This document shows, piece after piece, positions 36,190-64,000 of a DNA stretch of 64,000 nt (its first letter is position 1; each line of letters starts with the position of its first letter). This DNA comes from Hirudo medicinalis. Taxonomy: Eukaryota > Annelida > Clitellata > Hirudinida > Hirudinidae. The stretch is from assembly GCA_011800805.1 (NCBI GenBank), contig MPNW01000014.1, positions 238,744 through 302,743 of the forward strand, written 5' to 3'. A model generated the notes under the pieces. The model had not been told where the DNA came from. It did no database searches and saw only the letters and a list, made by a program, of their open reading frames with translations. Both the position numbers and the translations under genes were made by a program.

Positions 36190-36548
36190 TAGACGTTTTG
36201 TTTGGTAATATTTTCGATAAGACCAAGCGACAGTTCGAAAGCAAAATTTAGCGAGTGTGGAGATCATATTTCTCGAGGAAAAATGCTGCATATTCAACGA
36301 AGGCTTGAAGATTACCCATTGACATGGTGGTACCAAATTTCACGTCGCTTTCCACTCCTGAGTGAGTGGGCTAAGCATTACTTGGCAGCCCATCAAGTAA
36401 TGTTGCAAGTGAGCAACGTTTCAGTGCTCCTGGAGATGTACTCTCAGATGACAGAAGTCGATTGTTACCTGAGAGAGCCGAGCAATTCATATTTTTTAAA
36501 ATAAACATGCCTTTACCTAATTTTAATTATGTACGACTTAAGGTATAA
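36190..36548 (+). pseudogene. hAT-family transposase remnant (C-terminal dimerisation domain)
   Basis: The first part reads WWYQISRRFPLLSEWAKHYLAA. After a one-base frame change, the next frame continues SSNVASEQRFSAPGDVLSDD and PERAEQFIFFKINMPLP to a TAA. This is the C-terminal hAT dimerisation domain (WW...FPxLxxxAxxYL...SSxxSERxFS). The N-terminal BED finger and RNase-H-like catalytic core are not seen upstream, and the frameshift breaks the domain, so the copy is non-functional. It could belong to the family that mobilised the MITEs at 1732 and 47137, but no direct link is visible. Confidence 0.85.
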
Positions 36549-38327
36549 TATCTTTTCATAAATATTTAGTTTTTTTAATTAATAAAATACAAATATGAAC
36601 AATCTCTGAGTTTCTTTGATTTTTTTTTTAATAAACATTTCTAACCACATGGACCGTTAAATCCGGTATCCGGTACATGTCCGGTTCAAATGTTCTTGAA
36701 AACAGTTATAAAAATTTAAAAGTTCGAGATAAAAAGTTGGGAAAAAAGTACAGTGACATACCGTGCGATTTATAAGTCTCCGTCTCTAAAACCAAATTTT
36801 AGTTTTATTTTTAGTTTTAATTTTTTTATAATCAAAACAAAGACAGGCAAACAGCATTGATTCCAATAAATGTTCACTAATTATTCATTAATTAGTATGT
36901 AAATTTAAATTAGGTATAAAAATAAATATTTGATAAAAAAGATTATGTTAATAACAATAACTAAATCTTATTAAACTGACTTTATATTTCGGAAAAGCAA
37001 AGGTGTAAATATTACAATATTTGAGCTTTGAAACGAGGCCACAAGCTTGCACATCTACTAAATACTAAAACTAGTTTCTAGACTATGAGATCTTTCGAAC
37101 CCCGAGATAACACACATATTAATATAACATACTATTATAGTAATGTATGAACAACAATTGAGATAATGACGTCTTTCATCATATTTTATGGACGCTAGTA
37201 CGAATATCCTTCAACTGTTTTTATATTTTAATGCGAACAAAACATTAACAGTTTGTTCAAAGTTCATATAAAGGAGTAAGTAGAATACCACCCACTGCTT
37301 GAACGTTATTTAAAGTTTCAAGTGGCCGATTGAAACCACAACGTTATTTTGGGGGAGGAGGGTCCCACGCTCCATGATCGTTCAATCTGGAATCGGGAGT
37401 CTTCAACTTTTGAGTCACTAATAAGCAAGATAAACGTCGTCATCTGATTTCTGGAAAATTATAGGAAAGTTAAGAATGATTGTCGCTCAAAATGAGATCC
37501 CTGTTTAAACCGAACAATCAAATCCACTATCGAAACTAACAGAAATTGTTAAAAGATGATTAGCATCAAACGAGAAAATGGCATAATTATCATAACTACA
37601 AAAATGTTTCTTTTCCGAGTTCTATTGAAAATGAGATTATGTTTTAGGTGCAAACATGACACCGTTGCTCTCTTAATAAACAAAAAGGCTTGGTATTGTT
37701 TTTAATTACGAGAGAGTTTTTACCTTGACTTCAGAATTTCATTATCCTAAAATGGAAGGGAACTTTGGAATTGGCCTTTGTAGTTTGAACAAACGATTTG
37801 CATATTTCTCAATCTTTGACTTGAAGCTTCTTCTGAGGACTTTGAGTTCAACTGAGAACATTCGACGAAATGTTGTGCTGCGTCCGTGGAAACGGAATTG
37901 AACACCTTTAAATGAATGAAATCGAGCAACTTTTCGTAAAAGAAAACTCTTCGACTATTTATGTAAGTTGTCTTAACTGTCAAGCAATTGTACATTTCTT
38001 TGTTGAATAGTAATCATTTTTGACAAAGATAAAACTATTCTTATGCTTGTAAAATAGTCTTAATTAATTAAGTAATTAAAAAAATATTGATGTTATCAAT
38101 AAAGGTCAGTTTTTATGTGATTTCGGACAATTTTGGGTAATATGAAAATGGATTTCCCAATTAAATATATATTTCTTTCATAATGCGAACATCGTTTTAA
38201 ATAGGCTGACAGAAAAAGAGCGATTAGGCTGAAAGAACTTTACGAATGATTCCATAACTTATTGATTATTTATAGCTGCTTATTACACAGTTTTATGACT
38301 TGCCTCCTTGCTCATCCATCAGTAATC
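36549..38327. other. Intergenic DNA before tyrosine aminotransferase
   Basis: Strongly AT-rich, with no supported exon. A 50-codon plus-strand frame at about 37752-37905 shows no known motif and is probably chance. Confidence 0.45.
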
Positions 38328-41216
38328 ATGTCATCCGAAGAACCCAGAAACAAGACTCAGTGGAAGCCCATAAGAGCATCAGTCCTTGCGAGAAATACCC
38401 ACAACCCTATCAGGAACATTGTTGATAACATGGTACTGACGCCAAACCCGGAAAAGAAAATGATCGCTCTTTCGATTGGTTATTAATTCAGCTTGATAAG
38501 CTTTAGCCAAATTACAAATATTTGACAAGCAAAATTGATTTAAATTTTATTAATATTTACCAAGAAAAATTGAATTATTAATTCGAAATTTTTTTGGTTT
38601 TAAAATACGCCAGACTTCTTAATATTTTAAAATTGGCATGAATTTAATTGATTTGGTTTGATATTTTAAAGTAATATGTAAAGCATTAAATTGAACTGAG
38701 TCATTGCTAATTATAAAAATATTTTATTTAATTGACGATTTAAACAAATTGAAAGTTTGTGATCAATTTTTTCATTCACCCAGGAGATCCAACCACATTT
38801 GGAAATCTTCCTCTCTGTAAGGAAATTCTGGACGCAGTGGATGACTCCATGAGGTCCAGTACAAGGCATGGTTATGCTCCAGCAGTGGGTGAGCAATTCC
38901 ATTTTTACGTTATTGGAAAATAAAACTGTTTTAAAAAAATAAGTAAGATTCATTTATTAAATAGGAACGTTATTTTGAGAAAGGCAGTTAACACAATGAT
39001 TAATTTCGAGTAAAAAATAAAAATTTGTTAATTTGGAAATAAAGTTGTCTTTAATTTTTTCAGGATTTTAATTGCAATTTTCGACGTTGTTTTATAAAAA
39101 CGATAACTTATTGAATGTCCTGCAAATTGTACAAAACAAAAATAAGTAATTAGATTAATTCAATTAAGAAGCTTGAAGGGAAAGATAAATATTTCAGTAA
39201 AACAGATTGAGGCAACAGGATTCGGGGGTTTGTTCCCCCTGTCCCCCAAAATGACTTCCCTGACTATAAAGTTAAAAAATGTGTACTCATGCTGAATTGT
39301 AGGATATGAAGACGCAAGAGAAGCTGTTGCAAGGCATCTTTCAACTCCTAATTCTCAACTCACATCAAAGGTTAAAAGACAATGAAACGTTGAAAATTAT
39401 CAGTCCTCTCCGAGACAATTTTAATAAAAACATCAGTACAGAGATGTTTTATAGTTTAAGTATATTAATTATTTGCAGGATGTGATCCTGACATGTGGAT
39501 GTTCAGGTGCTTTGGACATGGCAATCGCTGTTTTAGCAGGACCTGGTGACAATATTCTCGTCCCTTCTCCTGGTTTTCCACTTTACTCGGTCCTTGCTGG
39601 GTCGACATTGGTGGATTGCAAGCATTATAACCTTATTGTAAATTATTACTCAATATTTCCAAAAGTAATTTCGGCTTGATCTTTATTTGATCTTCATACC
39701 TTGACATCCAGCCTGAACGTTCTTGGGAAGTTGATTTGAAACATATAGAATCCTTGATCGACAGCAAAACAACTCTAATCGTGGTCAACAATCCATCCAA
39801 TCCTTGTGGATCAGTATGGAGTGCTGAGCATATAATGGCCATCATAAAATTGGCTGAGAAGTATCACCTGCCCATTGTAGCTGACGAAGTTTATGCAGAT
39901 TTCGTAAGTTCTCCGAATAAAATATTAAACAGTCTAATTAGCTTTTCTAATCGTCTACCTTTGGTAGGTCTTTGAAAACGAGAAATTTGTCTCCTTTGCT
40001 TCATTATCCACACAAGTGCCCATTCTTACTTGCGGAGGACTGACGAAGAAGTAAGAAGCTTTTCAGCCATAAAATTCCTGCAGGTTCTTACATTGATCTA
40101 TTTCATTTAAGATATCTCGTACCTGGGTGGAGGGTTGGATGGATCCTTATCCATGATCCGTTGAAAGTCTTTGATGTTGAGGTTTCTTAATTGTTCTTTA
40201 ACGGGTTTCATTATCGGAAAGATTTGATATTTTAGAGCATTTCAATTTCAATTGTATCCACTTTTAAATAAATCCAACTGCGCAGTAAAATTTCAATTTC
40301 AAATCACAAGTTGACATTTTCTGTCATGAATTTCTATCCAAGTATTTAAAATATGTGTTTACATAGTAAGTCTTAATATTCACCAATTAAAAGTTATTTC
40401 AGTAAATTAGTTTGGTTATAAATTTATTGAAATTCATTAAAATATTCAGGTTCGCAAAGGTCTAAACTCTTTGTCCCAACGGCTCCTAGGACCAAACACT
40501 TTCGTTCAAGGTGCTTTAAACGTAATTCTGAACAAAACTCCTGAATGCTATTTTCAAACTTCCATCAGAGTTTGCCAGGTTTTAGAACAATTGCTTATCT
40601 AATCAAATTTAATTGCAATGAAAAATAAAAATCAAAATATTTCAACTAGGAAAATGCCAAACTTTGCTACGAAGCACTGAAGAAAATCAAAGGCTTGAAT
40701 CCAATCATGCCCAGTGGAGCCATGTATATGATGGTATGCACTTTTACCCTTAATATTCCATCCACCTCAGACTTGTTATTACTTTTTACAGGTGGGCATC
40801 GATATAAAATATTTCCCATCTTTCAAATCTGATGTTGACTTTACAGAGAGATTAATTACTGAACAATCCGTATTTTGTCTGCCAGCTACAGTCGGTATTT
40901 GTGTTTAATTGATTTTTTTTTAATATTTACATTTTAAAATTTGGTGAATTGATATACACCTCAAGTGTTTCACTTGTCCAAACTTCTTCCGTATCGTCCT
41001 GACTGTGCCAGAAAGCATAGCGGCAGAGGCTTGTGAAAGAATGGCAGAATTCTGCTCAAGCCACTATAAAGATTTTGAAAAGAACAACAACCTGACATTT
41101 TACGATGAGCAAGAATTTACAAATGGTACAAATGGAGACGTTGGGGATATGGAAATATTGAAGAATCCCTCAAAATCGGATATAATCAAAACAAACATCA
41201 TTCCTGGCAAAAAATG
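38328..41216 (+). CDS. TAT: Tyrosine aminotransferase
   Basis: A PLP enzyme that transfers the amino group of L-tyrosine to 2-oxoglutarate, giving 4-hydroxyphenylpyruvate; this is the first step of tyrosine breakdown in the cytosol. About 12 exons, 38328-38478, 38784-38888, 39302-39370, 39479-39635, 39712-39909 and onward to 40970-41216, give about 450 residues. The start MSSEEP is followed by [10 protein letters not shown] and [13 protein letters not shown], as in known TATs. Then come [41 protein letters not shown], and [14 protein letters not shown]. The PLP-binding Lys is in [16 protein letters not shown] (Lys codon 40046-40048). [27 protein letters not shown] and [13 protein letters not shown] follow. 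The C-terminus carries about 40 residues beyond the usual end ([15 protein letters not shown]...), polar and probably disordered. An in-frame ATG upstream (38262) would add a hydrophobic stretch but is less like the family. Confidence 0.95.
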
Positions 41217-41784
41217 ATTCATGATATCATTAGTATCCTTAGCATTTTTATATCGTTATTTAACTTGATTTAAAAGCAAGATGATTTATTTTTTAAACTA
41301 ACATCAAATTCAAACTAATCATCCGGTAGTTATAGCTGCTTTCGTCAAACATTTTGTCGATTATCATGTTATAAAGTTTGGTTAAATGCTCCTTGTTTAC
41401 TAACATTTCCATGTTAGACTCTGAAATTCAAATGCGTTTTAACGCTTGGTTGAGTGTAAATGATAAGCAAATCAAAGCATCAATGACGTGCTTACTGATG
41501 GGAGACGAAATGCATAACAAACTCTGGAGATGAGCAGAACCGACTATGAAATCATCAAATTTATGCTCAACGTTCGAATTAGCGGGAATGACATTTAGCC
41601 TCGCTAGAGCACGGATAAAGGTTAAATTATATATTCTTCCTGCTAAGTAAGAGTTGCCCGTCTCTCGGTTATAAAAAGGACGAGCCTTAATTTAGAATTT
41701 AGTTATTTCTATAGAACCTCCGCGTTCGGGCCATGTTGAAGTTATTATAGAATATATTCCAGAGAAAAAAGTCATCCTCAAAAA
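41217..41784. promoter_or_regulatory. Spacer and promoter region between TAT and Na+/H+ exchanger
   Basis: The first part is TAT 3' UTR. The last 120 bases contain a good TATA box (41670-41678) and 5' UTR of the exchanger. Confidence 0.5.
41670..41678 (+). promoter_or_regulatory. Candidate TATA box of the exchanger gene
   Basis: TATAAAAAG lies 115 bases before the start ATG at 41785. Transcription would start about 30 bases downstream, near TTTAGTTATT at 41698-41707, leaving a 5' UTR of about 80 bases. This is one of the clearest core promoters in the window. Confidence 0.6.
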
Positions 41785-44700
41785 ATGAGAGTCATTTCAG
41801 ACGGCGGACTTTTGATCTTTGTATCCTGTCTTTTGGTCATAAGACGAGTTTGTCCTCAGAATATTCTCGGAGCCGCCAATGGAACTCTCGGATCGGATCA
41901 AGAAAACAATCGCACTAATTCCTCAGTTGAATATCTCGATGGAAAAGCTAACGTAAGTCATGGTGAAGGTTTAGAACGTAAAGTTGAAGCAGGAGCAAAT
42001 AATGAAGGATACGGTGGAAGCGATGGAAGTCATGCTACTGACTCTGGAGTACACGGAGATGGTCAAGCAAGTGATGGTCATGCCAGCGATGGACATGGTG
42101 ATGCTAACGAGGGACATGGCAAAGAGGGTCATGAAGAAGGTCATGAATCTCACGGCGGTCACAGATTTCATGTTGCAAAGTTTATTTTCGATTACGTGAA
42201 AACTCCATTTATTGTCGGGGTGTGGATTCTCTATGCTGTCTGTGCCAAATTGTGTAAGTATTTGTTATAAATTTAGATTTCAAATTTAGATATTTTTGTT
42301 AATTTATTTTTAAAGTACCTACTAATTAATTAAATTTAATTTAACTAATTTATCTGTCATAACATTATTAAACATAATAGAATATTAATTAATTTCAAAA
42401 TTACAAAAACATGAGCGGCTCTTCAAAGCAAATATTTTGACAGTTTTCCACTGGGAGAAGCATATTTCCAAGATTTTTCCAGAATCCTGCCTTCTCATTA
42501 TCATCGGAGTTATATTTGGTGTGATTTTGTATCTCGTCGGAGAAAAGATGTACGAAGTCAACACGACCATTTTCTTTCTTGTTCTTCTGCCTCCCATAAT
42601 TTTAGATGCAGGATATTATATGCCAGCCAGATCTTTTTTTGATCAACTTGGAACTATTCTACTCTACGCTATCCTCGGAACTCTCCTCAACAACCTCTTG
42701 CTTGGTTAATGCATGATGAAATCACTGTCATAAATAGTATTGATGCAAATTAAATTACAAGTGAGGTGTTAAATTATACAACAGGGTTTTCTCTCTGGGG
42801 CGTTTACAGAGGGGGTGGTTTTAAGAACCTGTCCACTCCTCTTCTCATGCTTCACAGTTTAGTCCTCGGAAGTCTCTTGGCTGCTGTTGATCCTGTTGCT
42901 GTGTTGGCTGTGTTCGATTCCATCCAAGTCAACGAAATGCTTTACATAATCGTATTCGGTGAATCTCTGCTAAACGATGGAATATCTGTCGTGAGTAATA
43001 ATGCTTGGGGACAAGTGAATAATTACCCTCCTCCTATCAGTAAAATCTCTCCAATTCTTCTAAGGTTTTGTATCACCTGTTCGAGGGATTCAGTGAAATA
43101 GGCATCGAAAATATACAAGGGATTGACATCATAGCTGGGATAGCTTCTTTCTTTGTCATTGTTTTTGGGGCCACTGGCATAGGCATACTCCTAGGACTTC
43201 TTGCAGGATTTATATCTAGGTTCACCAAACATGTCAGGAAGATGGAGCCGTTACTCGTACTGGTCATTGGTTATCTGAGTTTTATCATCGCCGAGATGTT
43301 TCATTTGTCAGGAATTATTTCGTAGGTTCCATTGTATTTCCTGCGTAACTATACGACCATGACAAACTTTAGCATATGATTTAATAAATATTCTAGTTGC
43401 ACCTTCTGTGGGATAACGATGCGAAAATACGTGGAAGCAAATTTTACAGAGAAATCCAACAAGGCCATCCACATAGTTTTAAAAATGTTTGCACAGGCCA
43501 GTGAAACTATTGTTTTCATGTACATCGGCATGTCGGCTGTGAGTGATATTCATCAGTGGGACACAGCATTCTGCCTCCTCACACTTGTCTTCTGCTTGAT
43601 CTTCAGAACAGTTTGTTAGAATATTTTCAAACGTCCTACTTTTATTTATTTGACAAGTGACTTGTTGCTTGTGAGAAATAACAAACTCACTAACTCACTA
43701 ACTTTAATTTTAGGTTGCATAATCCAGACATACTTTGCAAACATGATAAGAGTTGTCAAGTTGACAAAAATCGACATATTCGTAATGTCCTACGGGGGAT
43801 TGAGGGGAGCCATTGCATTTGCTCTCGTGCTTCTCTTAGATCCCGAAGCATTTCCTCATCGGAAGATGTTCATTACAAGCACTGTTCTCGTCATTTATTT
43901 CACTAACTTAGCCATGGTAATGAATGTTGAGCAAGAATAATAATTACAACGTAATAACTAATGAACTAGCACAAAATATTTCAGGGAAGCACCATCGAGC
44001 CTCTGGTTAAGTTTTTGAAAGTCAAACGACAGCAACATCGGAAGCAGACCATGAGTGAAAAGATTGCTTCCAGAGTTAGTTTATTTTTTTTTAAATAGCA
44101 TTTACTTAACAGTGCTTTGTATTTTTTTACAACTTTAAAGTTTATTGATCACGTCATGGGTGGACTAGAGGACATTTCAGGACAGTCTGGACATCACCAA
44201 TTGCGTGAGAGGTGGGCATCTATCACTTCTAAAATAATATTTTGATGAATTTATTTTGTTACATAAAAACTGAATGACGGTTTTATTTTGTTGAATCTAG
44301 ATTTTCCACTTGGAACAACAACTTCTTGAAGCCACTGATAGTCGGAAAGAAGAATCCACAAAAGCAGGGATGGCAGATTTTAAGCGTTTATAACGATATA
44401 AATAAGAAAGCTGCCAAGCATCATTTAAGAAGGAGTGAGACTGGGAACAGCATACTTTTTAGGGATATGTCATGTTTGGATCTTAATAGGGCCCAATCTT
44501 CTTACAACCTCAATGGATCTGCATTTCCTATTGGTTCTCATGGTCCTGCCCGACATGGAAACTGGTGGTAAGAATAAATGTACCTGTTACTTCAAACCTG
44601 CATAAACTATATATGTGGTTGAAAGTTATCACAAAAAAATAGTAAAAATAATAATTTCAAACGATCTTAGGATATTTGAATGTTCTGTTATTAAAAGGGA

Positions 44701-45674
44701 ATCAAACGTTAGCATATCGAGAACACTTCAGCAAGACATAATAGATTCGGAAAAAGACAACGATGGAAGCACTCTCCATCACATCCCAGAAGATATTGCT
44801 GGCCCCATTTTGGTTAGCATTTCTTAGAAACTATTTAACCGTCATTTGAAAAATGCTTAATGAAATGTCCATCGTTGTAAAGAAGGTCAAACAAGTTAAA
44901 TCCGAGGAGAAACATGGCTTCGTGAACGATAGTTACTCTCCGTCCACCGAGGAATCAATCATGTTCGACACCAAGCATCAAGAAAGCTATGACAAAGCCA
45001 ACGAAACCAAGAACCGCACTGGATTGGGACGAGTGAAGAAAAGTGTCAGCTTTTTGGACTTGGGAGCAATCCCTCAAGGTTGTATAAATTAACTTTTAAT
45101 CATGTATTTTAAACAAAAGTTATACAACAAAAAATAATGCTCCAAATTCTAAATTAACTTTGTTGATCCAGTAAGCGTCATCTCTGATGGAAATGCCACT
45201 AGAAAGGATGATTCGACCGAAGGTGAACTTCCAATTCCCTGGAGAAGCTTGCATGAAGATGAAAACATGGATCCTTTAAGGTCGCCCTCAGCTAGCATGA
45301 TACCCCCAAATTTCAGGGCGTTCTTGACCAGCGAGGGGTCGACATTTGATCCACCTCCAGCCTACGGCATGAATGGCTATAAGAACCATTCATACCAACA
45401 TGAAGAACATATATCTGACGATGAAAGGCGCAACATGAATAATAATAATAATAATATTCACCACTTCGTCGATGACGCGTGGTATCTTGATGGTAGCGGT
45501 GATGGTGGAAATGTTAGATTCTCAAGAAATCCAAGGAACCGTTCCGAGGAACCCTCCATCAACGACCCTCTTCAATCAATTGTGATCCCCGATGAAAGAG
45601 GAAATCAAGAATCGAAAGATTATCGAATGGTACTTGATCCTGCAAACATGAGCACCAAGTTCAACAAGTACTAA
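41785..45674 (+). CDS. SLC9A3-like: Na+/H+ exchanger, NHE2/NHE3-like (SLC9A), with histidine-rich ectodomain
   Basis: Plasma-membrane electroneutral exchanger of Na+ for H+. About 12 exons (41785-42253, 42444-42704, 42785-42990, 43065-43321, 43397-43614, 43714-43916, 43985-44073, and onward to 45171-45674). A signal-like hydrophobic start ([13 protein letters not shown]) precedes about 120 extracellular residues: N-glycosylation sites, then a Gly/His/Asp/Glu-rich tract with repeats of GH ([16 protein letters not shown]). Conserved core motifs are [59 protein letters not shown] [26 protein letters not shown] and [14 protein letters not shown]. The cytoplasmic tail starts [17 protein letters not shown], typical of NHE1-5, and continues about 380 residues with Ser/Arg clusters and an Asn run. 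The ND pair in GESLLND and the DPVAV site for ion binding are intact. Overall it fits the plasma-membrane NHE2/3 group of invertebrates. AATAAA lies at 45727-45732. Confidence 0.93.
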
Positions 45675-47128
45675 ATAAATGCAATCTACAGATCATTACG
45701 CCGCCAAACTTTAGCACTTAATCTCGAATAAACAATTAAACATCTTTTTATTTATATCAACACTTAGTTCAAGCTTCCGACAATAACCCAATGCCAGACA
45801 AACTCAATGGTTTGTCTGCATTTGATTTGATAATGCTAATACATTTATTCACTTAATTATATGCTCGAGTTGGCATCATTGCTTAAAATAATGAGCCAAT
45901 TATCTCGGGTACTTTTCCAGTTTTAATTATTCCAATAAAAGATGTTTCCGTTCAAGTGGACCTTTCATGAATATTTCCAAAAACTGCTTCAAAAGGATGA
46001 TTGGACCAATTACTTAAAATGTGACGTTTAATAAGCAAGACAGGCTAGTAAATAAAATGTATGAACGTGTGCAATTGCATTTCTTATTAAAATACCTTTT
46101 TGTCAACACATTATCATTGATTAGGGGTCATATGTATTGATAGATTTACTGAGCATCTTACTAAAAATAGATGTTAGTAAGATTTAACCATAGGAGCTGC
46201 TTTTAGTTGCTGTTTGAAGGAGAGCAGCTGACTAAAGGGAATCTCCATATTGTCTCTCAATTCAATGCGCCTATAATTTAATCCGCTCAAAATTTTTAGA
46301 TAATCCTTTTGTAATTAATTAATTGATTAATGTAAATGATTGTTGTAATTTTGAATAGGCTTTGCATCAAATTTCCTCCCATATTCGCGGATCAAAAAAT
46401 TTTACCTGGTCAAAAATCAGGTGTGAGTAGACAAATAAAGTGTTGTTTCCAATGTAAAAAAATGTTTAAAATAAGTAACGTTTAGAATTTTTATTTACAA
46501 TCATATATTTATGAAGAAATGTCAACGTATATGAATCAGTTAGATTCATGATATTGTATTCAGTCAGAAAAAACTCAAAAGGTTCAAGCAACTGAAAAAA
46601 CTTAAGCAATGTAAAACGACGAAACAAACAGTTTCGATCAATTGATGTAGCCAATCATTGGCAAAGTACAAGAATTATTTTGAATGCGTACAATTGAAAG
46701 CCAAAAGACGTGTAGCGCAGGAAAAGACTTATGAAGTCTGTATTGCAGATGGCTGCTGCTTTAAAACTAGAAATAAACCCACTGTCTGAATTAACCATGC
46801 AACTTGGTCAAGTAGCAATTCGCACAATCATAGAACAAAAGTAAAAATATTTATGGATAGGTCAGATAAGGTGCAAAACAAATTTAAAATGTATTTAGTA
46901 GTGGATTAATTTTTGCTAAATCTGTAGACACAATTTAAATGTCCAATATTTAATATTGAGATATTAAACATTAGGTTCATCATGATTCTTTTAATTATGA
47001 GAACTTTGTATTTAATCGGGGTGGGGTTCTCTTTAATATATGACGCATATTAGCTAATGCAGTGTTAGAATGAAATGTTTGACTGAAGCAGAGAAGAAAA
47101 ACGAACAATCGATATTCACGATGCAATA
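45675..47128. other. Intergenic DNA after the exchanger
   Basis: The exchanger 3' UTR probably ends after AATAAA at 45727-45732. The rest is AT-rich without a supported exon. Confidence 0.45.
45727..45732 (+). terminator. Likely polyadenylation signal of exchanger gene
   Basis: AATAAA about 53 bases after the stop codon. Another overlaps the stop itself (TAAATAAATG) and is less likely. Confidence 0.45.
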
Positions 47129-47136
47129 GCTGTAAG

Positions 47137-47332
47137 CAGCGCCGGATTTACCCAGGTGGAGTTCCGGTGCCTTGTGGTGGTGGAGGCCCACAAACCTCTG
47201 CGCCAGTCCTGTTGTCTCCCTAAAGTTTGGTTAGAAGCAAAAATAAAAGGTTCCTTTGGTTGTTGGAGGATCCTAATTGGTGGGGGACCCCTGTGCATTG
47301 GCACATCCCGACCATGCCTAAATCCGGGATTG
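47137..47332 (+). mobile_element. Complete 196-bp hAT-type MITE with 8-bp target duplication
   Basis: The left end CAGCGCCGGATTTACCCA and the inverted right end (CAATCCCGGATTTAGGCA) are imperfect terminal inverted repeats sharing CCGGATTTA. The direct repeat GCTGTAAG flanks it exactly on both sides (47129-47136 and 47333-47340). An 8-bp duplication is the mark of hAT transposition. The interior is non-coding, so it is a non-autonomous element. A partial relative lies at 1732. Confidence 0.85.
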
Positions 47333-48144
47333 GCTGTAAGGCTGAATCAATTGAGTTATCAGATTTAATTGGAAAACGCACTTAAATAATGCAAGTAAGT
47401 AATAGATACTTTGTTATATTCTCAAACTCATTATCAAAGCAAATATAAATTTGATCGATACTGACAAGATGAGCTCCTTCGTTTAACGAAGCTAGTAGCT
47501 ACATGGCTGGAGCAGAAAATTTTTACTTTCTTAATGTCAGCGACTCCAGCCTTAAGGACTGCCGGAAAATTTTGTGAAAATGTGGATAAAGTTTGTATTT
47601 TGTGTGTTTGTATGTTTGAATAAATAAAGTCAATTGACATAAAATCACAATTTATTTAATTTTTAATCAATCGATTAAAAAACATCCTAGCTGTTACAAC
47701 TTCAACGTGACAACCTCAACGTTGTCCGCCGATAATTTTATAACAAAACAGACAATTTATAGCAAGTTTAAATTAACATTAGATATGACATTATTCTGGA
47801 ACTTTAGTCTCGATTAGGAGGTCACCGCAAAAAGTGACACTAGTTAATTTTTCATTAATTAATATATTTCTATTAAAATGAAATTGTTTGACGGGCAAAT
47901 ATTCCATTTGTTTTTGATTCCAGGAAAAGGTGAAATATCGGCATGTCAATAATATAAGCCGAGTGACTAATAAATTCGCTGCTTGCTGTATCGCTGCCCT
48001 GCTAGAGCTGCTTTCGTGGGTCTCTTCTCTACTGTGTCTCGAGCCTGCGTTTCGGTTTGCATTTGCGTTTTATTCTGACTTGTCGAGAGGGTTCCTGTAA
48101 ATTCAGTGCAGAAATTTTCTGAGTTCTGCTTCCGTTTTAATAAA
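47333..48144. promoter_or_regulatory. Upstream region of dynein heavy chain
   Basis: No exon seen. The last 180 bases are less AT-rich and contain the likely 5' UTR; no TATA box is apparent, as expected for a broadly expressed gene. Confidence 0.4.

Positions 48145-64000
<15,856 letters not shown>

Noticed and set aside
37752..37905. 50-codon plus-strand frame before TAT
   Set aside because: No motif, no splice context, and a similar-length frame exists on the opposite strand.

Overview
This is a 64 kb piece of an animal nuclear genome. Genes are split by many GT-AG introns, mostly 50-400 bases long, the intergenic DNA is AT-rich, and eukaryote-only genes are present (dynein, SEC63, Set1-type histone methyltransferase, tropomyosin). 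Two neighbouring receptor genes resemble the FMRFamide-receptor group, which is best known from protostomes, so an invertebrate, perhaps an arthropod, is the most likely source. The sequence alone does not fix the phylum. One N (28412) sits in a microsatellite, which suggests a draft assembly.

Layout. 1-2.7 kb: mostly non-coding, with a truncated hAT-type repeat and one small unexplained ORF. 2.75-4.05 kb (+): a divergent tropomyosin gene whose exon lengths match the classic tropomyosin plan. 4.55-10.29 kb (-): a Set1/SETD1 H3K4 methyltransferase. 11.0-16.07 kb (+): SEC63, head-to-head with SETD1. 16.7-17.1 kb (-): an unrecognised coding candidate. 17.3-18.0 kb (+): an intronless BNIP1/Sec20 SNARE. 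18.3-21.9 kb (-): an ENTPD5/6-type nucleoside diphosphatase. 22.2-26.2 kb: a transposon-rich block with two LINE fragments and a long inverted-repeat element of about 1.1 kb. 27.1-34.4 kb (+): two rhodopsin-class receptors in tandem. 34.4-38.3 kb: non-coding, with a hAT transposase remnant. 38.3-41.2 kb (+): tyrosine aminotransferase. 41.8-45.7 kb (+): an NHE2/3-like Na+/H+ exchanger with a histidine-rich ectodomain. 47.1-47.3 kb: a complete 196-bp hAT MITE with a perfect 8-bp target duplication. 48.1-64 kb (+): cytoplasmic dynein heavy chain 1, running off the right edge near AAA5.

The genes do not form one pathway. SEC63 (ER translocation), BNIP1/Sec20 (Golgi-to-ER fusion) and ENTPD5/6 (ER/Golgi nucleotide hydrolysis) all serve the secretory pathway, and dynein moves its membranes, but this grouping may be chance. 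I see no clearly new multigene system. The most informative features are the tropomyosin exon architecture, the two inverted-repeat elements, the histidine-rich exchanger domain, the FMRFamide-receptor-like pair and the very long dynein exon.
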